64,000 bases of DNA. Origin: Pseudomonas fluorescens. Its GTDB lineage: Bacteria > Pseudomonadota > Gammaproteobacteria > Pseudomonadales > Pseudomonadaceae. Shown here piece after piece: positions 25,564 through 34,380 of the stretch (position 1 is the stretch's first letter; every line of letters starts with the position of its first letter). The stretch is from positions 1 through 64,000 of the forward strand of contig NZ_CABVHY010000026.1 in assembly GCF_902497875.1 (NCBI RefSeq), given 5' to 3'. Made by a program: the position numbers and the translations under genes. The notes beneath the pieces are model-generated. The model was not told where the DNA came from. It saw only the letters and a list, made by a program, of their open reading frames with translations, and made no database searches.

Positions 25564-27072
25564 TCAGGCCGGGTCGCGGTAGAACACGTCATCGGCATAG
25601 GGATACCACCAGTCCTGGATGCGCGGCTGATGATCGATGATCACCATCTTCGAACGGCGGAAGGCTTCCAGGCCCTGGCGACCCAGCTCACGCCCCAGGC
25701 CCGACATTTTCCAGCCGCCAAACGGCAGTGCGTCGTTATCGATCAGCGGGTTGTTGACCCAGACCATACCGGCTTCCAGTCGCTCGGCGGCCTCCATCGC
25801 TTCGGCCAGATCGGTGGAGAACAACGACGCGCCAAGCCCGAAGGGCGAATCGTTGGCCAGGCGCACGGCTTCGTCGAAATCGCTGACCCGGCAGATCGCC
25901 GCCACAGGCCCGAAGCACTCCTCATGCAGAATCGCCATTTCGGCGGTGATGCCGGTGAGAATGGTCGGTTCATAGAACCAGCCGACGGGCCGGTCTGGTG
26001 GTATCCGCCCGCCGCACACCAGGGTCGCGCCCTTGGCCAAGGCGTCATCCACCAGACGAATGACTTTGTCGCGCGCCGCTTCACTGACCATCGGACCGAT
26101 CTCCGAACGCTCCAGGCCATGGCCGATGCGCAATGCCCGGGTGCGCTCGGCGAATTTGGCGACAAAGCAGTCATGGACCTCGTCGACCACGAAGAAGCGT
26201 TCCGCCGAGGTGCAGATCTGCCCGCTGAGGTGGAACGCAGCCGTCACCGCGCCGGCCGCCGCCACGTCCAGCGGCGCATGCCGGGAGATAATCAACGGGT
26301 CGCTGCCCCCGGCCTCGATTACACAGGGTTTCATCCGTTCGGCGCAGGCCACCGCCACCGCCTTGCCCGCCGCGACACTGCCGGTAAAGGCCACCGCATG
26401 GGTGCCCGCCGATTGCACCAGCAGTTGCGCGGTGAGCGCATCGCCCGGCACACAGGAAATCAACCCCGGCAGCAGTGAAGTGAAGTGCTCCATGAATTTG
26501 AGGGTACAGAGCGTGGTGGCTTCCGCCGGTTTGACGATACAGGCGTTACCCGCGGCCAGCGAGGCGGCGACGGTCCAGCACATCAACAGGATCGGAAAGT
26601 TGAATGGCATAATGTGCACGCTGACGCCATAAGGCTCGTAGCGCACATGCTGGAACGAGCCGATCTGCGTGGTGCCGGCGACTTTGCCGGCGTCGTCCCG
26701 GGCCATTTCCGCGTAGTAGCGAAAAATCGGCGCGCAGTTGGCCAGTTCGCCCATGGCCTCGGGAAAAGGCTTGCCCATTTCCAGGGTCATCAGCCGGGCG
26801 ACTTCGCGGTTGCGCTCGATGGACTGCTCGATGGTGTTGGCCAATTGATGCAGGCGCGCCGCGCGGCTTTTCGCATCGATCTTGCGCCATTCCTTTTGTG
26901 CTGCGTTGGCCGCATCGACAGCGGCTTGCACATCGACTTCGTCGCCCAGGCCGATCTGCCCGACGCGCGCAAGCGTCGCCGGATCGAAGATCTCGCGCAA
27001 ACGGCGGCTGGCCGGTGCCAGGTACTCGGGGTTGATGAAGCGCAAAGCGGTGTCACAGTGAAAAGTGGCCAT
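25564..27072 (-). CDS. Aldehyde dehydrogenase (ALDH 2)
   Basis: A 502-aa ALDH with the cofactor-binding IMPFNFPILLMCWTVAASLAAG, VIEAGGSDPLI and the active-site Cys in LSGQICTSAERFFVVDE. The glutamate normally before AGGS/LGGK is present. The 27072 start follows AAGGAATTTCCC; a longer in-frame start at 27105 would overlap the kinase gene. It is clearly a different subfamily from the ALDH at 23094, so the pathway may have two aldehyde steps or two substrates. Confidence 0.92.
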   Translation of the reverse strand: MATFHCDTALRFINPEYLAPASRRLREIFDPATLARVGQIGLGDEVDVQAAVDAANAAQKEWRKIDAKSRAARLHQLANTIEQSIERNREVARLMTLEMGKPFPEAMGELANCAPIFRYYAEMARDDAGKVAGTTQIGSFQHVRYEPYGVSVHIMPFNFPILLMCWTVAASLAAGNACIVKPAEATTLCTLKFMEHFTSLLPGLISCVPGDALTAQLLVQSAGTHAVAFTGSVAAGKAVAVACAERMKPCVIEAGGSDPLIISRHAPLDVAAAGAVTAAFHLSGQICTSAERFFVVDEVHDCFVAKFAERTRALRIGHGLERSEIGPMVSEAARDKVIRLVDDALAKGATLVCGGRIPPDRPVGWFYEPTILTGITAEMAILHEECFGPVAAICRVSDFDEAVRLANDSPFGLGASLFSTDLAEAMEAAERLEAGMVWVNNPLIDNDALPFGGWKMSGLGRELGRQGLEAFRRSKMVIIDHQPRIQDWWYPYADDVFYRDPA

Positions 27073-27086
27073 GGGAAATTCCTTGG

Positions 27087-28142
27087 TCAAGAAAGGGGGC
27101 GGCATCCGGCAAGCCGATCAAGCGCGGCTGGCGGCAATCCGTCGCGCCAGCCCGGCAGGTTCTGCTCGAGGAACTCGCGCAATGGATGCAGCGCTTGGGT
27201 GTCGAGGGCCCGGGCAAATAACCCAAGGGTTCGCGGCAGGTACGCCAGATAGCCGCGCTTGCCGTCGCGCCAGGCCAGCCGGACAAAAATCCCCAGCACC
27301 TTGGCATGCCGTTGTGCGGCCAGGATCCGGTAGTCGCTGATGAAACGCTGGGCGTCCAGTAGCGGTCGCTGCATCAGGTAATGGGCCAACAAGGCGATAC
27401 GCAAGGATTCGGGCACATCGCGCCGCGCGTCCTCGAGCAACGACATCAGGTCATAGGCCGAGGCGCCGAACAGCGCGTCCTGGAAATCCAGCAAGCCGCA
27501 GGCGGCGACGCCGCTGCGACCTTCGAGCAGCATCAGGTTGTCGACATGAAAATCGCGTAACACCAGCGCTTCACGGCGCCCCGCCACCTCGGTGCAAGCG
27601 TTGGCAAACAGCTGCAGATACGGCTCGCGCAGTGCCTTGGCCGCTTCGTTACCGATCAGCAACGGCGCATACCAATCGATGAACAACGCGTACTCGTCAG
27701 CCAACCGGGCCGCATCGTAGGGCGGCAGCTCTTCGGCACTTGGGGCCGGTGCCCGATGCAGTTCGACCAGGGTATCGACGGCCAGCCGATACAATGCCTT
27801 CTCCCCATGGCCGGCCGCCAGCAGCCGGGTATAGGTGCCCTCACCGAAATCTTCGATCAGTGCCAGGCCCGCCTCTTCATCGGCGGCGAGGATGTTCGGC
27901 GCTGACAGCCCCAGGCGCTGCAGGTAACGGGCGACTTGCAGATAGGGACCCAAGGGTTCGCTGGCCGGCGGCGAATCCATCAGCAAGGTTGCGCCATCGG
28001 CCAGACGGAAATAACACCGGCTCGAGGCATCCGCCGGCAAGGCTTCGAGGGCTATACCGGCGTACCCGGCACGGGCCAGAAAAGCCTCCCGCGCAGCGGC
28101 ACGTGCCGCTGGCGATTGAACTGCATCAGTCATGTCGTTCAC
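27087..28142 (-). CDS. AmgK-like sugar/aminoglycoside phosphotransferase-family kinase
   Basis: A 351-aa kinase of the APH fold. The catalytic loop is LRDFHVDNLML (Asp197, His199, Asn202) and the metal-binding Asp219 is in GLLDFQDALFG, with ASSRCYFRL near residue 40 in the N-lobe. In Pseudomonas, AmgK phosphorylates the anomeric position of MurNAc/GlcNAc to feed MurU. This protein resembles it and is likewise in an operon with a GlmU/MurU-like enzyme, but set in a catabolic gene cluster. I infer a sugar 1-kinase. Start is a GTG overlapping the cupin stop; an ATG at 28133 is the alternative. Confidence 0.82.
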   Translation of the reverse strand: MNDMTDAVQSPAARAAAREAFLARAGYAGIALEALPADASSRCYFRLADGATLLMDSPPASEPLGPYLQVARYLQRLGLSAPNILAADEEAGLALIEDFGEGTYTRLLAAGHGEKALYRLAVDTLVELHRAPAPSAEELPPYDAARLADEYALFIDWYAPLLIGNEAAKALREPYLQLFANACTEVAGRREALVLRDFHVDNLMLLEGRSGVAACGLLDFQDALFGASAYDLMSLLEDARRDVPESLRIALLAHYLMQRPLLDAQRFISDYRILAAQRHAKVLGIFVRLAWRDGKRGYLAYLPRTLGLFARALDTQALHPLREFLEQNLPGWRDGLPPAALDRLAGCRPLS

Positions 28143-28483
28143 CGGATCATGTAGACTTTTTTCACCGTCTCATGGACGGTGCAGACGCCCTTCCAGTCCT
28201 TGCGGAAGAAGGCAATGGTGTCGGGCTTGATCTCGATCACCTCGCCGGACTCATGCACATAGGTGCAACGACCCTCCAGGAAATGGCAGAACTCGTCGCT
28301 GGTCACATGGCAAAACCACTGGCCTGGGGTGCAGATCCACAGACCGCATTCGGACTGGCCTTCAGGGCCTTTGTGCAGCACCACGCCAGACACCCTGGAT
28401 TCGCCTTCGAGCATGGTCGGGATCACGCCCCAATCCTTGGTTTCGGTGATGTTCAGCGGGTCATACAGAAACGGGGTAGTCAT
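28139..28483 (-). CDS. Small cupin protein A (DUF861/cupin_3 type)
   Basis: A 114-aa single-domain cupin. The core ECGLWICTPGQWFCHVTSDEFCHFLEGRCTY and later IKPDTIAFFRKDWKGVCTVHETVKKVYMI fit the cupin_3 family, which includes EutQ and ureidoglycine-related proteins. GGAGAACACCCA precedes the ATG. It is one of three cupins in this locus. Reaction unknown; the neighbours suggest binding or processing of a pathway intermediate. Confidence 0.87.
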   Translation of the reverse strand: MTTPFLYDPLNITETKDWGVIPTMLEGESRVSGVVLHKGPEGQSECGLWICTPGQWFCHVTSDEFCHFLEGRCTYVHESGEVIEIKPDTIAFFRKDWKGVCTVHETVKKVYMIR

Positions 28484-28546
28484 TGGGTGTTCTCCAAAAA
28501 AGTGTGTTTATTCCGTGAATCGATTTGGCGTCCGCCCCCGATCCAT

Positions 28547-28575
28547 GTAGGAGCTGCCGCAGGCTGCGATCTTCT
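28547..28575. repeat. Pseudomonas-type intergenic repeat half
   Basis: The sequence gtaggagctgccgcaggctg, followed by cgatcttct, is a common dispersed Pseudomonas intergenic repeat with a small internal palindrome. It is in the 103-base gap between the two adjacent cupin genes. Confidence 0.55.
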
Positions 28576-28586
28576 AAAAAACACCA

Positions 28587-28961
28587 TCAGTCTTCAGCCA
28601 GCATGTAGACATTGCGCAGGGTTTCCCGGACGTGGCATTCGCCGGTCCAGCCGGCCGGGAACAGCACCAGGGTGTTGGGGCGGACCTCGATCACTTCGCC
28701 GTCGTCATTGCGGTAGGTGGCAACACCTGCAAGGAAATGGCACAGCTCGTCACGCGGAATCGACAGCCGCCAGCGTCCCGGGGTGCAGACCCACAAGCCG
28801 GTTTCCGGGCGGTTGTCCGGGCCTTTGAACAACAAGCGGCCGCTGGAACGCGAGACGCCTTCGACGGCATCGCTTTGCACTCCCCAATCCACCAGGTCGG
28901 TGCGACTGCTCACGGCTTCGAGGAACGGCGTATTGCCCGCCGTGGTGTTTGGGTCAGTCAC
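28587..28961 (-). CDS. Small cupin protein B (DUF861/cupin_3 type)
   Basis: A 124-aa cupin, clearly related to cupin A: ETGLWVCTPGRWRLSIPRDELCHFLAGVATY and RPNTLVLFPAGWTGECHVRETLRNVYML. I choose the GTG at 28961 because TGAGG lies just upstream and it overlaps the glycosyltransferase stop by eight bases; an ATG at 28976 is also in frame. It follows the glycosyltransferase directly, which suggests the two act on linked steps. Confidence 0.83.
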   Translation of the reverse strand: MTDPNTTAGNTPFLEAVSSRTDLVDWGVQSDAVEGVSRSSGRLLFKGPDNRPETGLWVCTPGRWRLSIPRDELCHFLAGVATYRNDDGEVIEVRPNTLVLFPAGWTGECHVRETLRNVYMLAED

Positions 28962-30237
28962 GTTTGAGTACCTCATCAAGAATTTTTGCCGCGTCTTCCG
29001 GGCCCTTGCGTGATTGCATCTGGGCGCTGGTGCGTTGCAAGCGTTGGCGCATCGATTCGTCGTCCAGGCAAGCCGCCAGCTTTTGCGCCAGCTGCGCCTC
29101 GGTCCATTGGTAACGGTCGAGCTTGAAGCCGTGACCGCTTTCTTCAGCGCGCATGGCGTTGTCGTGACCGTCCCAGACGTAGGACATGACAATCGCCGGT
29201 TTGCCGAAGAACAGGCATTCGGTGAAGCTGTTGTTGCCACCGTGATGGATCACCGCGTCAACCTGGGCGATGACCGAGGGCTGCGGGAACCAGTTGGAAA
29301 TCTGCACGTTGTCCGGCAGATCCGGGTACTCGTCGAGGTGTTCGCCGACATTGAACAAGGCCCGGTAGGGCAGCTTGCCAACTGCCGCGATCAGCCGCTT
29401 GAGCAGCTCGACATCACCGGAACCGAGGCTGCCGAAACTGGCGTAGAGCAGCGGTTTGTCGTTGTTGGCGCGGAATTCGGGGATCTCATACGCGGTGTCG
29501 TTGCGCACGCAACCTTGCAGGTAATGGAAACGCTCGGCCGGCAGCGGATGACGGCGCTCGAATTTGACCGCATCCGGATACAGCAGCAGGTTCATGTACG
29601 GCGACGCTTCGAAGAAGGTGCCCAACGGATACGGCTGCTCGCCATGGGCCTCGAGGAAACGGTTGAAGTCCTGGTGAATCGGCCCGACCACCTCTTCGAA
29701 GCGCTGACGAAATTGTGCGTGCCCGGCCTTGTCGTCGATGCTCATGCCCGACAGGTGCGGCGGGATGTCCGGGTCTTCGATCTCATTCTCCGAACAGGAA
29801 ATGATCCGTACCCAGGGCTTGCCGTATTGCTTGATCGCCGGGAACAGGATCACGTTATCGACGCAAATCATGTCCGGCTTGACCTTTTCCAGTACCGCTG
29901 GCAGGTCCTTCTGGGCCCATTTGGCCGTGTCGACGATGGCGGCCCAGCACGCCTTCACATAGTTGTCGATCTGTTCCAGCGGCGACTTGCGAAAGTTCGG
30001 GATATGCCCGTTGATGAAGTCGAGCCAATAGCGAGCCATCTCCTCGGCCGGCATCGGCGCCGACATGTTCACTATGTGCTCTTCGAAGCCATAACCGGCA
30101 TACACACCACTCATGCCCGGGTCGGTGAGGAACACCGCCTTGTGCCCGAGGGCCTCGCATGCCTGGGCGATGCCGACCGAATTCAGGGCCGGGCCATAAG
30201 CGGCTTCCGGAAAGAAGGCGATCACTTTCTGTTTCAT
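28954..30237 (-). CDS. UGT/MGT-type (GT1) glycosyltransferase 1
   Basis: A 427-aa GT-B glycosyltransferase of the GT1 (macrolide/UDP-glucosyl) type. The C-terminal donor-binding motif is HHGGNNSFTECLFFGKP (from His331) followed by WDGHDNAMRAEE, where plant-type UGTs have their HCGWNS block. The N-terminal half holds the acceptor side. It has no signal peptide and no membrane helix, so it acts in the cytoplasm, probably on a small molecule. GGAG is nine bases before the ATG. It follows the ABC transporter genes in the same operon. A close paralogue is at 35413. Acceptor and sugar are unknown; amine or alcohol substrates brought in by the transporter are the best guess. Confidence 0.88.
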   Translation of the reverse strand: MKQKVIAFFPEAAYGPALNSVGIAQACEALGHKAVFLTDPGMSGVYAGYGFEEHIVNMSAPMPAEEMARYWLDFINGHIPNFRKSPLEQIDNYVKACWAAIVDTAKWAQKDLPAVLEKVKPDMICVDNVILFPAIKQYGKPWVRIISCSENEIEDPDIPPHLSGMSIDDKAGHAQFRQRFEEVVGPIHQDFNRFLEAHGEQPYPLGTFFEASPYMNLLLYPDAVKFERRHPLPAERFHYLQGCVRNDTAYEIPEFRANNDKPLLYASFGSLGSGDVELLKRLIAAVGKLPYRALFNVGEHLDEYPDLPDNVQISNWFPQPSVIAQVDAVIHHGGNNSFTECLFFGKPAIVMSYVWDGHDNAMRAEESGHGFKLDRYQWTEAQLAQKLAACLDDESMRQRLQRTSAQMQSRKGPEDAAKILDEVLKRD

Positions 30238-30297
30238 CGAGAGGTACTCCTGCCTGGTCTTTTTATTATTTGGTGCGTCATGCTCGTGCGTCAGTGC

Positions 30298-31377
30298 TCA
30301 GTGCGTCAGTACGCGGGCATGCCGGGCGTGCCAGCCCAGCCGGATGTTCATACCGCTGGCAAAGTGCGCGAACTCGAACTGCGAGGACGGCACGCGGACA
30401 ATCAGCGCCTTATCGCTGAGGGCCGTTTGTACATGCAGGTTGGTGTCCAGGCCGTGGTAGGCAACTTCGACGATCCGCCCCTCGACCTGGTTGTCGCAGT
30501 CGCTGGCCTGCTCTCCCAGCACCTGCAGACGCTCGGGGCGCACCACCACGGCAACCGCTTCACCACGGGTCGTTCCCGCCTGCCCTTCGACCTTCAACTC
30601 CTGCCCCCTGACCAGCACGCGCTGCTCGCCCGCGCGTTGGCCTTCGAACAGGTTGCTGACCCCAATAAAGTTGGCGACGAAGCGGCTGTTGGGATTTTCG
30701 TAGAGTTCGGTCGGGCTGCCGCACTGGCAGACCTTGCCGCCGTCGAGCACGGCCATGCGGTCGGACATCACCAGCGCTTCTTCCTGATCGTGGGTGACGA
30801 TGATGAAGGTGATGCCGCTCTCGTGTTGCAGGCGCTTGAGCTCCAGCTGCATCTTTTCCCGGAGCTTTTTATCCAGTGCGCCCAAGGGTTCGTCGAGCAA
30901 CAGCACCCGCGGCCGCTTGACCAATGCACGGGCCAGGGCAACCCGCTGACGCTGGCCACCGGACAGCTGATCGGGCTTGCGTTCGGCCAGTTCACCGAGT
31001 TGCGCAGTGCTCAGCACCTCGTCGACCCGCCGCCGAATTTCCGCCTCCGGCAGGCGTTCCATCTCCAGGCCGTAGGCGATGTTCTTGCGCACCGTCATGT
31101 TGGGAAACAGTGCATAGGACTGGAACATCAGATTCAGCGGACGCTTGTTGGCCGGCAGTGGCGAGATGTCCAGGCCATCCAGGTAAATGCAGCCGGAGCT
31201 CGGGGTTTCGAAGCCGGCGAGCATCCGCAGCAAGGTGGTCTTGCCGCAGCCGGAGGGCCCGAGCAGTGCAAAGAACTCGTTCTCGCGGATATTCAACGAC
31301 ACCTCGTCGACCGCCAGACCGCTGCCATAGGACTTGCTGACCTTGTCCAGAATCAGTACCGCAGAAGAATTATTCAT
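30298..31377 (-). CDS. Polyamine-type ABC transporter ATP-binding protein (PotA-like)
   Basis: A 359-aa ATPase with Walker A GPSGCGKTT, signature LSGGQRQRVALARAL, Walker B RVLLLDEPLGALD and the H-loop TVTHDQEEAL-type segment (IIVTHDQEEALVMSDRM). The C-terminal TOBE domain marks the spermidine/putrescine family. It overlaps the permease gene by eight bases and energises uptake through the two permeases. The substrate is an amine-like or cationic compound by family, not proven. Confidence 0.92.
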   Translation of the reverse strand: MNNSSAVLILDKVSKSYGSGLAVDEVSLNIRENEFFALLGPSGCGKTTLLRMLAGFETPSSGCIYLDGLDISPLPANKRPLNLMFQSYALFPNMTVRKNIAYGLEMERLPEAEIRRRVDEVLSTAQLGELAERKPDQLSGGQRQRVALARALVKRPRVLLLDEPLGALDKKLREKMQLELKRLQHESGITFIIVTHDQEEALVMSDRMAVLDGGKVCQCGSPTELYENPNSRFVANFIGVSNLFEGQRAGEQRVLVRGQELKVEGQAGTTRGEAVAVVVRPERLQVLGEQASDCDNQVEGRIVEVAYHGLDTNLHVQTALSDKALIVRVPSSQFEFAHFASGMNIRLGWHARHARVLTH

Positions 31378-32176
31378 GGGTGCGAGGAGCCTTGTTGAGA
31401 CGCTGCGAGGCCAGCAGCGCGGTGATGCTGACCAGCATCACCAGCGTCGCCAGGGCATTGATTTCCGGCGTGACACCGAAGCGGATCATCGCGTAGATCT
31501 GCATCGGCAACGTGGTCGAGGCCTGACCGGAACCGGAGTTGAAGAAGGCAATGATGAATTCGTCCACCGACAGGGTGAACGCCAGCAGCCCTCCCGCCAG
31601 CACGCCGGGGAAGATCGCCGGCAGCAACACCCGCCGGAACGTGGTGAACCAGCTTGCGCCGAGGTCGATGGAGGCTTCGAGAATCGAGTAGTCGAAGTGT
31701 TTGAGCCGGGTGCGCACCACCGCACAGACGAAGGCGATGTTGAACACCGCATGGCTGACGATGATCGAATGCAGGCCGAGGCCGACCTTGAGCAGGTTGA
31801 AAAAGCTCAACAGCGCTATGGCCAGCACGATGTCGGGAATAATCATCGGTGCCATCAGCAAGGTATCGACCACCTGCCCCTTGTCGTTGCCCTTGCGCCT
31901 TAACTCCACGCCCAATGCGAGGAAAGTCCCCAGCACGCAGGCAATAAAGGTCGCCGATAGCGCTACAACCAGGGTATTGAGTGCCGCCGAAAGAATCGCC
32001 GTGTTATGGGCCAGCGCGACGTACCACTTGAACGAGATACCACCCCACGCGGTGGGCAGCCCGGACTTGTTGAACGACAGCAGGATCAGCACCAGGATCG
32101 GCACATAGAGGAAGGCATAGACCAGCCCCAGGTGCGCACTCAGGACGGCGGTGCCGGGAGAACGTGGCTGGCTCAT
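31370..32176 (-). CDS. ABC transporter permease (PotC-like)
   Basis: A 268-aa inner-membrane protein with six predicted helices and the ABC-permease EAA loop (EASIDLGASWFTTFRRVLLPAI). The start overlaps the previous permease stop (ATGA). It pairs with the PotB-like permease. Confidence 0.92.
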   Translation of the reverse strand: MSQPRSPGTAVLSAHLGLVYAFLYVPILVLILLSFNKSGLPTAWGGISFKWYVALAHNTAILSAALNTLVVALSATFIACVLGTFLALGVELRRKGNDKGQVVDTLLMAPMIIPDIVLAIALLSFFNLLKVGLGLHSIIVSHAVFNIAFVCAVVRTRLKHFDYSILEASIDLGASWFTTFRRVLLPAIFPGVLAGGLLAFTLSVDEFIIAFFNSGSGQASTTLPMQIYAMIRFGVTPEINALATLVMLVSITALLASQRLNKAPRTHE

Positions 32177-33033
32177 GCGCGGCCCCCTTCTGCACGGCGC
32201 GCGATCAACGCCTGGATGAACAACAGGATCAACATGATCGCGATCAGGAAGAAGCTCAGCGCCGCGCCGAACGGCCAGTCCCGCGCCGTGAGGAATTGCG
32301 AATAGATCAGGTTGCCGACCATTTGCACCTGCTTGCCGCCCAGCAGGTCGGCGGTGATGAAGTTGCCGATACTGAGGACGAAGACGAACACCGAGCCGGC
32401 GGCGATGCCGGGCACGCTCAGGGGCAGGATGATTCGCCGGAACGTCATCCAGCCAGAGGCACCGAGGTCCTTGGAGGCGTCCCAGAGTTCGCTGTTGATG
32501 CGTGACAACGAAGAGAAGATCGCCAGGATGACGAAGGGGATGTAGTTGTAGACCAGCCCCAGCACCACCGACGCTTCGGTGTACAGCAGGCTGATCGGCT
32601 CACCGCTGTAGCCCAGCAATTGCAGTAGGCGGTTGATCAGGCCTTCACGATTGAGCAGGACGATCCATGCATAGGTGCGGATCAGGTAGTTGCTCCAGAA
32701 CGGCAACATCACCAGAAACAGAAACACTGCCTGGCGCCGACGAGGCGCACGGGCAATCGCATAGGCCGCCGGGTAGCCGATTAGCACCGCAAACAGGGTC
32801 GCCAGGCCGGCGATTTTCGCCGACTTGAGCAGGATTCCCAGGTACAGCGGGTCGAAGGCGCGCTGGTAGTTTTCCCAGCTGAACACCCAGTCGATACCGC
32901 CATAGGCACCGCGCTCGACGAAGCTGTAGACCAACACCAACACACAGGGCACTACCAGAAAAACCAGCAACCAGCCCAAGCCAGGCGTGAGCAGCCAGGC
33001 CGACAGACGCCTGTCAGCATGCAAAGCACTCAT
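32173..33033 (-). CDS. ABC transporter permease (PotB-like)
   Basis: A 286-aa permease with six helices; the EAA loop is DASKDLGASGWMTFRRIILP. GGAGGATATTCC precedes the ATG. It pairs with the PotC-like protein in the pore. Confidence 0.92.
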   Translation of the reverse strand: MSALHADRRLSAWLLTPGLGWLLVFLVVPCVLVLVYSFVERGAYGGIDWVFSWENYQRAFDPLYLGILLKSAKIAGLATLFAVLIGYPAAYAIARAPRRRQAVFLFLVMLPFWSNYLIRTYAWIVLLNREGLINRLLQLLGYSGEPISLLYTEASVVLGLVYNYIPFVILAIFSSLSRINSELWDASKDLGASGWMTFRRIILPLSVPGIAAGSVFVFVLSIGNFITADLLGGKQVQMVGNLIYSQFLTARDWPFGAALSFFLIAIMLILLFIQALIARRAEGGRA

Positions 33034-33080
33034 TAGGAATATCCTCCAACCCCGGACACAGGGTGGCTTGCGAAGAGTGG

Positions 33081-33104
33081 CGAGGCATGCAGCGGCATGC
33101 CTCG
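33081..33104 (-). promoter_or_regulatory. Intercistronic hairpin after the binding-protein gene
   Basis: A perfect 10-base inverted repeat, cgaggcatgc against gcatgcctcg, with a four-base loop and no T-run. It lies between the binding-protein stop and the first permease gene. Such hairpins usually stabilise the binding-protein mRNA or give partial termination so that the receptor is made in excess. Confidence 0.6.
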
Positions 33105-33131
33105 TTCAGAACCGGACGAGGGCCTGGTGGC

Positions 33132-34187
33132 CTAGTTCTGTGCCGCCATGATCTCGGTGACGGCCCGGGTGTAGGCCTTCTGCGTGGTGCCGCCCAGATC
33201 GCGTAATTGCTCCATCTTCAACAAGTCGCTGGGGGCGATTGTCAGGTTCGGGTATTGCTTGAGCAGCTCGGGGGACAAACCGGCCATTGCGGCCTGGTTC
33301 GGAATTTTGTAGAGGATGTTTTCCGCGACCCAGACGTGGTTTTCCCTGGCCAGCATGAAGTTGACGAACTGGAACGCCTGGTTCTGATGCTTCGAGCTTT
33401 TGAGCACCACCATGGTGTCCACCCACAGGTCGGAACCTTCCTTGGGCACCACGAATTTGATGGCGGCGTTGGCTTGGGTTCCATAGTTGCACCAGCCATC
33501 CCAGGCATGCGCCATCAGCGATTCGCCGGAAGCGAGCTTGGAATAAAAGGTGGTGTCGTCGAAGGCGAGAATGCGTTTCTTGGTGGCGGTCAGTTGGTCG
33601 CGGACGGCAGCGATATGGCTGCTGTCACCGTCATTGACCGACCAGCCCTTGGCCAGGAACCCCGCCCCGAGCATCCAGCGGTCGGTGGCCAGCATCGTCA
33701 CCTTGCCATTGAGGGCGTCACTGGGGTTGAGCAGCTCGTTCCAGCTTTGGGGGGCGGGACTGACCTTGTCGGAGCGATAGCAGATGCCCGTGGTGCCCCA
33801 GGTGTAGGGGACCGAGAAGTGGTTGCCGGGGTCATATTCCAGGCGGGTCGCTTCGGGGTAGAGGTTTTTCAGGTTGGGGACTTTGACCGGATCGATGTCT
33901 GCCAGCAGTCCCTGCTTGTGCAGGACTTCGGCGAAGGGCGATGAAACGAACACGACGTCGTAGCCTTCTCCGCCGGACGCCATCAGCTTGCCCATGATTT
34001 CTTCGTTGGTCGCGTGCAAGGCCTTGTCGACCTCGACGCCACTGGCCGCCTTGAACGTGTCCAGTGCATCAGGGGCCATGTAACCGTCCCAGATGGAAAT
34101 CACCATGTCCTTGGCGCTTGCTGCCGAGGCGGCCATGCCTATGGAAACGGCCAATCCTGCGCACAGAAGGTCTTTCAGCTTTCTCAT
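33132..34187 (-). CDS. Spermidine/putrescine-type periplasmic binding protein (PotD/PotF-like)
   Basis: A 351-aa family 1 receptor. Its signal peptide ends near ASAASAKDM. The mature start DMVISIWDGYMAPDALDTFKA differs from PotD's typical YNWxxY but keeps the fold; VPYTWGTTGICYRSDKV and WMLGAGFLAKGWSVND are family landmarks. I choose the ATG at 34187 after AGGTGAGC; a GTG at 34196 is in frame. It is the first gene of the 11-kb operon ending at 23094. The ligand may be an amine other than putrescine. Confidence 0.9.
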   Translation of the reverse strand: MRKLKDLLCAGLAVSIGMAASAASAKDMVISIWDGYMAPDALDTFKAASGVEVDKALHATNEEIMGKLMASGGEGYDVVFVSSPFAEVLHKQGLLADIDPVKVPNLKNLYPEATRLEYDPGNHFSVPYTWGTTGICYRSDKVSPAPQSWNELLNPSDALNGKVTMLATDRWMLGAGFLAKGWSVNDGDSSHIAAVRDQLTATKKRILAFDDTTFYSKLASGESLMAHAWDGWCNYGTQANAAIKFVVPKEGSDLWVDTMVVLKSSKHQNQAFQFVNFMLARENHVWVAENILYKIPNQAAMAGLSPELLKQYPNLTIAPSDLLKMEQLRDLGGTTQKAYTRAVTEIMAAQN

Positions 34188-34380
34188 AATGCTCACCTGA
34201 CGACTGTTATTGTTGTGATCGAAGGCAGTACGGCAAAGAAGAAACGTTTTGCTATGTTTTTTTTTAGAAATTAGGACCAGAAAAGAAAGATGTCAATCAT
34301 TTTCTTGCGCCTGACTGACGCGCCGCGCATGACATAAGATGGGTGCATGAGTCCCACGCGACCGAGAAGAGACCACACGT

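Noticed and set aside
29014..31398. A 794-codon plus-strand frame opposite the glycosyltransferase and ABC ATPase genes
   Set aside because: Antisense shadow of two well-supported genes, with no recognisable domain.
30298..34187. Naming the transporter potABCD
   Set aside because: The family fits, but the mature receptor start and the operon context differ from the putrescine/spermidine systems; the substrate is unproven.
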